A DNA stretch of 64,000 nucleotides from Microbispora sp. NBC_01189 (lineage in GTDB: Bacteria; Actinomycetota; Actinomycetes; Streptosporangiales; Streptosporangiaceae): NCBI RefSeq assembly GCF_036010665.1, contig NZ_CP108581.1, positions 3,701,501-3,765,500 on the forward strand. Reading direction: 5' to 3'. Below, in pieces: positions 58,842-64,000 of the stretch; the stretch's first letter is position 1; each line of letters opens with the position of its first letter. The position numbers were made by a program, and so were the translations under genes. Under the pieces are notes generated by a model. The model made no database searches. It was not told where the DNA came from and saw nothing but the letters and a program-made list of their open reading frames with translations.

Positions 58842-61602
58842 CCGGCTGATCGACGGGCTGTGGCCGTCGGACCCGCCGGCGTCCGCGGCCGCGAACCTGC
58901 GCGCCTACATCCGCGGCCTGCGGACGACGCTGGGCGACCCGCGCCGCATCACCCGCGTCGATCGCGGCTACCTCCTCCACGTACGGCCTGCCGAGGTGGA
59001 CGCCCTGCGGTTCTCCGCACTGGTCGCCGGGAGCGAGGAGGCCGCCGCCGGCGGCGACGTCGCGCGGGCGGCGGAGATCCTGCGCGGGGCACTGGACGAA
59101 TGGACCGGCGTGCCCTTCGCGGGGCTCGACGACTGCTCCGCGCTGCGGGCCGAGGCCGCGGTGCTGGAGGAGCAGCGGTTCACGGCGGTCGGTCAGTGGG
59201 TGGAGCATGAACTCGCGCTCGGCCGGCACGCGGACATGATCCCCGTCCTGGTCCAGCTCGTCGAGGAGTTCCCGCTGCGTGAGTCGCTGCGCGGCCGGCT
59301 GATGGAGGCGCTGCACCGGTCGGGCCGCCAGGCGGAGGCGCTGCAGCTCTATCGGGACACGCGCGCCCTCCTCGTCGAGTCGCTCGGCATCGAGCCCGGC
59401 CCGCAGTTGCGGGAGCAGGAACAGGCGATCCTGCGGGAGGCCGTGTCGCCGGGCGAGGAACCCGCCGCCGCCTCGCCGCGCCCGTGCAACCTCCCGGCCG
59501 ACACCCCCGATTTCACCGGCCGGGCCGAGGAGATCGGGCGGATCACCCGCTGGCTGACCTCCGGCGACCGGGTCGGACCGTCGATCGTGGCGGTGTCCGC
59601 CCGCGGCGGCGCGGGCAAGACCACTCTGGCCGTGCACGTCGCCCACCGGTTGCGGGAGGACTTCCCGGACGGGCAGATCTTCGTGCCGCTCCGCGGGGCC
59701 GAGGCGGCGCGCCGCATCCCCCCGGGCGTCGCGCTGGCCGGCTCGCTGCGCACCCTGGGGGTGCCCGACCACCGGCTGCCCGAGCACATCGAGGAACGCA
59801 GCGCGATGCTCCGGGAGGTGCTCTCGGAGCGACGTGCGCTGCTGATCCTCGACGATGCCGCGGACGAGAGCCAGGTGATGCCGCTCATCCCGGGCACGAG
59901 CGGCTGCGCCGTCCTGATCACGAGCCGGCACCGCCTCACGGCCGTTCCGGGCATCCGGCGGCTCGAACTCGAGTCGTTCACCGAGGAGCAGGCGATCGAC
60001 TTCCTGCATCGGATGCTCGGCGACGACCGCATGAGGAGCAGCCCGGAGGCCGGCGCGCGGCTCGTCCGCCTGTGCGGGCGTCACCCGCTCGCGTTGCGCA
60101 TCGCGGGCGCGCGGCTCGCCGCCCGGCCGCACTGGCCCGTACGCCGCATGGTCGACCGGCTGGCCGGAGAGCACCATCGGCTCGACGAACTCGTGCACGG
60201 CGAACTGGACGTGCGCGCCAACCTGATGCTCTCCTACGCGGCGCTGGGGCCCCGGGCGAGGCTCCTGCTCATGCTGCTCGGCAGTCTCGACCTCGTCGAA
60301 TACGAGGAATGGGCGGCGGCGGCGCTGCTGGACTGCCCGCTCCGGGAGGCCGAGGACCTCCTGGACCAGCTCGCCCACAGTCACCTGGTCACCGTGGCGA
60401 CCGGAGACCACAGCCAGCCCCGGTACGGCCTGCACGATCTGGTCCGCATCTTCGCCCGGCAGCAGGCGCAGGCGCAGCTTCCCTGCGAGGAGGTGCGCGC
60501 CGCCCTGGAGCGGGCCGTCGCGGCCCTGCTGACGGTGACCGAGTACGCCCACACCCAGCTCGCCGGCCACGACCATCTGGTGCTGCACAGCACGGCCCGG
60601 CGCCGGCCGATGGCGGAAGAGCACCTCAGGGAGATCGTCACCGATCCCGTGACCTGGTGCGAGGCCGAGCTGCCGAACATCCAGGGAGCGGTCCGGCAGG
60701 CGGCGCACCTGGGTTTCGACGACCTCTGCTGGGATCTCGCGGTGACCGCCGCGCCCCTCCTGGAGGTCCGCAAACACCACGACGAGTGGGAGCAGACGCA
60801 CGAGATCGCCCTCGACGCCACCAGGGCCGCCGGCAACCGCCGCGGCGAGGCGGTCATCCTCGCCGAGCTCGGCGAGCTCAGCCTGCACAGGCACGACTAC
60901 CGTGCGGCGGCGAACTTCATCGGGCAGGCCGCCACGATCTTCACGGCGTTGCGCGACCGGCACGCCGAGGCCATCACCGAGCACAAGCTGGCCGTACTCG
61001 ACCGGCTCGGGGGGCGGCTGCACGACGCCCTCTCCCGCGCCAAACGCAGCGCCGCCGCCCTCAGCGTCCTCGGCGACGTCGGCAACGAAGCACTCGTGCT
61101 CCGCCAGGTCGGGCAGATCCATCTCCAGCTCGGCAACCACGAAGAGGCCCGGATCAACCTGGAGCAGGCCCTGCAGATGGCGCAGAAGGCGCAGGGCGCC
61201 CGCCTGGCCCAGCAGGTGAACTACCGGCTCGGCGAGCTCAGCCTGGAGTGCGGCGAACCGGCCGAAGCCCTACCCCGGTTCGAGCGCGTCCACGAGTTCT
61301 GCCAGACCATCGAGGACCAGGTCGGCATGGCCCACGCCCTGTACGGGATGGGCCGGGCCTGGGCCGCCCTGACGCGATGGGACACCGCCCACCGCACTCT
61401 CACGCTCGCACTGGCGCACGCGAGGGCGGCGGGGGAACGGATCGTGGAGGCCGACGTGCTCCACCACCTCGGACGGGTCGCCCGCAGCCGGGGGAGAACG
61501 GAGGAGGCGGCCGAGTCCTTCGCCCTCGCCGAGGCCATCTGGCGGAACCTCGGCATCACCCCCACCTGGCTCGGCGAACCCGAAGCCGCGGCCCACCCCT
61601 GA
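58687..61602 (+). CDS. AfsR/SARP-type activator of the hydrazine cluster
   Basis: 971 residues. Winged-helix domain 10-100 (LRFRILGPLELTANGSQVILKGQKVRTLLALLL), BTAD about 105-250 (LRESLRGRLMEALHRSGRQAEALQLY), NB-ARC with P-loop SARGGAGKTTLAVH (about 305) and LLILDDAADESQ, then HPLALRIAGARLAAR, and TPR repeats about 680-960 (RLAQQVNYRLGELSLECGEPAEALPRFE). SARPs bind 11- or 22-bp-spaced direct repeats and activate biosynthetic operons. The matching repeats at 57588 and 57663 make this the probable pathway-specific activator. It overlaps the EamA frame by 155 bp. Confidence 0.9.
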   Translation: MAGGEQHPDLRFRILGPLELTANGSQVILKGQKVRTLLALLLCYPNTAVPDDRLIDGLWPSDPPASAAANLRAYIRGLRTTLGDPRRITRVDRGYLLHVRPAEVDALRFSALVAGSEEAAAGGDVARAAEILRGALDEWTGVPFAGLDDCSALRAEAAVLEEQRFTAVGQWVEHELALGRHADMIPVLVQLVEEFPLRESLRGRLMEALHRSGRQAEALQLYRDTRALLVESLGIEPGPQLREQEQAILREAVSPGEEPAAASPRPCNLPADTPDFTGRAEEIGRITRWLTSGDRVGPSIVAVSARGGAGKTTLAVHVAHRLREDFPDGQIFVPLRGAEAARRIPPGVALAGSLRTLGVPDHRLPEHIEERSAMLREVLSERRALLILDDAADESQVMPLIPGTSGCAVLITSRHRLTAVPGIRRLELESFTEEQAIDFLHRMLGDDRMRSSPEAGARLVRLCGRHPLALRIAGARLAARPHWPVRRMVDRLAGEHHRLDELVHGELDVRANLMLSYAALGPRARLLLMLLGSLDLVEYEEWAAAALLDCPLREAEDLLDQLAHSHLVTVATGDHSQPRYGLHDLVRIFARQQAQAQLPCEEVRAALERAVAALLTVTEYAHTQLAGHDHLVLHSTARRRPMAEEHLREIVTDPVTWCEAELPNIQGAVRQAAHLGFDDLCWDLAVTAAPLLEVRKHHDEWEQTHEIALDATRAAGNRRGEAVILAELGELSLHRHDYRAAANFIGQAATIFTALRDRHAEAITEHKLAVLDRLGGRLHDALSRAKRSAAALSVLGDVGNEALVLRQVGQIHLQLGNHEEARINLEQALQMAQKAQGARLAQQVNYRLGELSLECGEPAEALPRFERVHEFCQTIEDQVGMAHALYGMGRAWAALTRWDTAHRTLTLALAHARAAGERIVEADVLHHLGRVARSRGRTEEAAESFALAEAIWRNLGITPTWLGEPEAAAHP

Positions 61603-61889
61603 CGGGCGAAGGACCTATAGGCGGCATATCGCATGGCCGAAAACGGTCTTGTGTTCGAAATCATTGTCGCTTACGTTAAAAAAACCGCACACGTAATCGA
61701 CAACGATCGAGTCGCGTCTGGTTGCACGGACGTGTGGCAGAAGAACCTCATCGACCTGGCACCGCGCCTGTTCAAGCGCTAGGTAAGCCCGACGAGGCGG
61801 CACCGCCGGGGCGTGGGCGTTCCCGGCCGATCGGTCGGCCTCAGCGGCGACGCATGACCCTTGTGCGCAGCGATCTCGGAGGGGAAATC
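61603..61889. other. Promoter-bearing intergenic region of the sugar ABC operon
   Basis: 287 bases, more AT-rich than the surroundings (61615-61700). No gene or clear operator is seen; the SD GAGGGG for the binding-protein gene is at its end. Confidence 0.5.
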
Positions 61890-63296
61890 ATGTCAGCGAA
61901 GACGAAAAGGTTATTCGCCACCACAGCAGTGCTCACCGCCGCGTGCGTGCTCGCCGCCTGCTCCTCCGGCGCGGGAAGCGAAAGCAACGCGGGTGCGAGC
62001 AACAGCGGAAACGACGCGACCGGAAACGACGCGACCGGAAACAGGGCGAGCAACTGCACGAACACGATCGGCAAGAAGAACCTGCCGGTCGTGACCTTCT
62101 GGGGCTGGTATCCCAACATGCGGCTCGTCGTCGACAACTTCAACAAGCAGAACAACGAGGTGCAGGTCTGCTGGACCAACGTCGGCCAGGGCGGTGACGA
62201 GTACGACAAGTTCCAGACGGCCATCTCGGCGGGCACCGGCGCGCCCGACGTGATCATGATCGAGGCGGACCGGATCCCGACCTTCCAGATCCAGAAGGCG
62301 CTCGTCGACATCAAGAAGTACGGCTACGACGCCGTCAAGGACGACTACGGTCCGGGGGCGTGGAAGGACGTCTCGATCGGCGGAGCGGTCTACGGCGTGC
62401 CGGTCGACGGCGGGCCGATGGCGATGATCTACCGCAAGGACGTCTTCGACAAATACAAGATCACACCGCCGAAGACGTGGGCCGAGTACGAGCAGGCGGC
62501 GCAGAAGGTGAAGGACGCCGGGGGCCCGCTGTTCGGCGACCTCGGCGCGAACGTGCCGGCCGTCATGATGGCGCTGCAGATCCAAAAGGGCGCGAATCCG
62601 ATCACCTACGACCCGGCGCGGCCCGAGTCGATCGGCATCGCGCTGAACGACCAGGCGTCCAAGGACGTGCTGGACTACTGGGGGAACCTCGCGCGGAAGG
62701 GCCTGGTCGGGACGCAGGACCAGTTCACGCCGGAGTACATCTCCGGTGTGGTCAACGGCAAGTACGCGACGTACATCTCGGCGGCCTGGGCGCCCGGATA
62801 TCTCACCGGCGCGGGCGTCGGCAAGGGCAAGGACACCGGCAAGTTCGCGGTGGCGCCGCTCCCGCAGTGGGATCCCGCCAACCCGGTTCAGGTGAACTGG
62901 GGCGGGTCGGCCTTCTCCGTGACAAGCCAGGCGAAGAACCCCGAACTCGCGGCGAAGGTGGCGTACGGCCTCTACGCCGACGACGAGTCGCTCACCGACG
63001 GCTGGACCAACCAGATCATCTTCCCGCTGAACCTCAAGGCGCTGCGCGATCCGGACTTCGTGGATCTGACGGTGTCGTTCTTCGACGGCCAGCGGGCGAA
63101 CAAGGAGGTCTACGTCCCCGCGGCGAACGCCTACAAGGGCATGACCTACAGCCCGTTCGGCCAGTACTACTTCGATGCCTTGACGAAGCAGATCGGCGCG
63201 GTCATCGAGGGCTCGGTCACCGGTGCGCAGGCGGCCGACCGCGTCCAGGAGGACGTGGCGAACTACGCAAAGGAGCAAGGCTTCACCGTCCAGTGA
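61890..63296 (+). CDS. Sugar ABC transporter substrate-binding lipoprotein
   Basis: 468 residues; ATG 61890 follows GAGGGG. A lipoprotein signal ends in the lipobox LAAC (about 21-24), so the protein is anchored outside the membrane. A linker with the 15-bp duplication GNDATGNDATG precedes the cluster B sugar-binding fold (VVTFWGWYPNMRLVVDNFNKQNNEVQV, then VYGVPVDGGPMAMIYRKDVFDKYKITPPKTWAEYEQAA). It delivers an oligosaccharide to the permeases that follow. The substrate cannot be read from the sequence. It begins the operon with the permease gene 34 bp on. Confidence 0.92.
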   Translation: MSAKTKRLFATTAVLTAACVLAACSSGAGSESNAGASNSGNDATGNDATGNRASNCTNTIGKKNLPVVTFWGWYPNMRLVVDNFNKQNNEVQVCWTNVGQGGDEYDKFQTAISAGTGAPDVIMIEADRIPTFQIQKALVDIKKYGYDAVKDDYGPGAWKDVSIGGAVYGVPVDGGPMAMIYRKDVFDKYKITPPKTWAEYEQAAQKVKDAGGPLFGDLGANVPAVMMALQIQKGANPITYDPARPESIGIALNDQASKDVLDYWGNLARKGLVGTQDQFTPEYISGVVNGKYATYISAAWAPGYLTGAGVGKGKDTGKFAVAPLPQWDPANPVQVNWGGSAFSVTSQAKNPELAAKVAYGLYADDESLTDGWTNQIIFPLNLKALRDPDFVDLTVSFFDGQRANKEVYVPAANAYKGMTYSPFGQYYFDALTKQIGAVIEGSVTGAQAADRVQEDVANYAKEQGFTVQ

Positions 63297-63330
63297 CCAC
63301 ACGGGCAGCATCGACCCCCCGGAGCCCGAG

Positions 63331-64000
63331 ATGACCCTCCTGATCGAGGAGAGCGCACCGAGCACCCAGGAGAAAGCGCACAAGGCCCGCGGCACGGTGC
63401 GTCTCCGTGAGCACCTGATGGGGTGGCTCTTCGTCGGGCCGTTCGCGCTCGTCTTCCTGGCGCTTCTCATCGCGCCACTCGCGTACGCGCTGTACCTCAG
63501 CCTCTTCCGCAAGAAGCTGATCGGTGGGACCAGTTTCGTCCTGTTCGACAACTACGTGAAGGCGTTCACCGACCCGAGTTTCCTCTCGGGGGCGTGGTTC
63601 GTCGTCCGGTTCTCCCTGGTCGCCATCCCGCTGCAGATCGTCATCGCGCTCGCGATGGCCCTCGTCCTGGATGCCGTCACATCGGCGTTCGCCCGGTTCT
63701 CGCGGTTGATGATTTTCCTTCCGTACGCGATTCCCACCGTCATCGGTGCGGTGATGTGGGGGTTTCTGTACAGCAGGAGCTTCGGGCCGCTCTCCGACGT
63801 CTTCGGGTTGTTCGGCGCCACCGCGCCCGACTTCCTCGGCGGCAACCTGATCTTCTACGGCCTGGTCAACGTCGTCACCTGGCAGTGGGCCGGTTACTAC
63901 ATGATTATCCTGTACGCCGCGCTGCAGGGGATCGACCCGACGCTCTACGAGGCGGCCCGCATGGACGGCGCCGGCAGGCGGCAGATCGCGCTGCGGATCA
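63331..64000 (+). CDS. Sugar ABC transporter permease (MalF type), truncated by window end
   Basis: The open frame from ATG 63331 (MTLLIEESAPSTQEKAHKARG) runs off the window after 223 codons. Helix 1 is WLFVGPFALVFLALLIAPLAYALYLS, with others around 75-100, 110-130 and 165-190. The last visible bases encode the EAA loop (YEAARMDGAGRRQIALRI) that contacts the ATPase. This is the first of the usual two permeases of a carbohydrate ABC system and pairs with the lipoprotein upstream. Confidence 0.92.
   Translation, partial: MTLLIEESAPSTQEKAHKARGTVRLREHLMGWLFVGPFALVFLALLIAPLAYALYLSLFRKKLIGGTSFVLFDNYVKAFTDPSFLSGAWFVVRFSLVAIPLQIVIALAMALVLDAVTSAFARFSRLMIFLPYAIPTVIGAVMWGFLYSRSFGPLSDVFGLFGATAPDFLGGNLIFYGLVNVVTWQWAGYYMIILYAALQGIDPTLYEAARMDGAGRRQIALRI

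Larger units (their letters stand above)
46734..61602. other. Candidate hydrazine (N-N bond) biosynthetic gene cluster
   Basis: Eleven genes. The minus-strand operon from 57507 down to 46734 holds, in order, oxygenase, AlaX-like protein, ATP-grasp ligase, N-hydroxylase, cupin, FAD oxidase, MetRS-like protein, ATP-grasp ligase and MFS exporter. The plus strand holds an EamA transporter and a SARP. The set N-hydroxylase + cupin + MetRS-like + DAO oxidase is known from hydrazinoacetic-acid formation (Spb38, Spb40 and Spb39 in s56-p1 biosynthesis). Boundaries are set by the decayed toxin pair on the left and the sugar ABC transporter on the right. The product is not known. Confidence 0.8.

Noticed and set aside
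61620-61790. tRNA or small RNA gene in the AT-rich stretch before the sugar ABC genes
   Set aside because: No cloverleaf, anticodon arm or stable hairpin could be drawn.

Overview
The window is high-GC actinobacterial chromosome. GTG starts and 4-bp start/stop overlaps are frequent. It carries two large AfsR-type SARP regulators, CBM2-bearing secreted glycanases, a DUF222/HNH protein and a copper ATPase. The gene content and the very frequent CCGTACGG-type hexamers fit Streptosporangiales (Nonomuraea, Microbispora or Streptosporangium relatives), but that placement is inference. I see no rRNA, tRNA, CRISPR array, insertion sequence or prophage.

Layout. 1-5000: the end of a DUF418 membrane protein, a LacI regulator, then a stress/dormancy-like block (phosphoribosyltransferase, DUF1918 protein, class V fructose-bisphosphatase/aldolase, CBS-pair protein, YihY/BrkB membrane protein). 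5000-10100: an AI-2E-type exporter, an unknown membrane protein and a DUF222/HNH protein. 10260-18400: a copper section with a Cu+ P-type ATPase fused to two C-terminal His-rich extracytoplasmic domains, a CopZ-like chaperone coupled to a flavin monooxygenase, a SARP regulator and a second small HMA protein. 18560-21900: an ABC ATPase plus a FtsX-type permease. 21950-28370: secreted or anchored proteins of unknown role, a Tat-exported His-rich PHP phosphoesterase and an APH(3')-like phosphotransferase. 28480-34430: a giant secreted ThuA/sugar-dehydrogenase/PKD protein divergent from a GntR regulator. 34550-41430: a xylan-degradation locus (GH43, CE1 esterase, CE3-type SGNH esterase, GH10 xylanase), every enzyme carrying a CBM2, with two identical LacI-type operators in the divergent intergenic region. 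41500-46700: housekeeping and accessory genes (DJ-1/PfpI, CaiB CoA-transferase, methyltransferase, FBP zinc-finger protein, SRPBCC-cupin fusion) and a decayed toxin-antitoxin-like pair.

The most interesting region is 46734-61602. A minus-strand operon encodes a clavaminate-synthase-like oxygenase with a glutamine-amidotransferase-like N-terminus, an AlaX-like editing protein, an ATP-grasp ligase, a lysine/ornithine N-hydroxylase, a stand-alone cupin, a DAO-type FAD oxidase, a methionyl-tRNA-synthetase-like protein, a second ATP-grasp ligase and an MFS exporter. Divergent from it are an EamA transporter and a SARP activator. N-hydroxylase, cupin, MetRS-like and DAO oxidase are the known machinery for building an N-N bond (hydrazinoacetic acid type, as in s56-p1 biosynthesis). 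In the prototype the cupin and MetRS modules are fused; here they are separate, and the hydrazine genes are linked by consecutive 4-bp overlaps. The expected product is a small hydrazine- or hydrazide-containing pseudopeptide. The two divergent promoters each carry an 11-bp-spaced TRTAC direct repeat that looks like a SARP box.

The window ends in a sugar ABC transporter (lipoprotein binding protein and a truncated permease). A trait running through the whole window is short in-frame tandem duplication (12-18 bp units) in linkers, gene ends and even enzyme cores.
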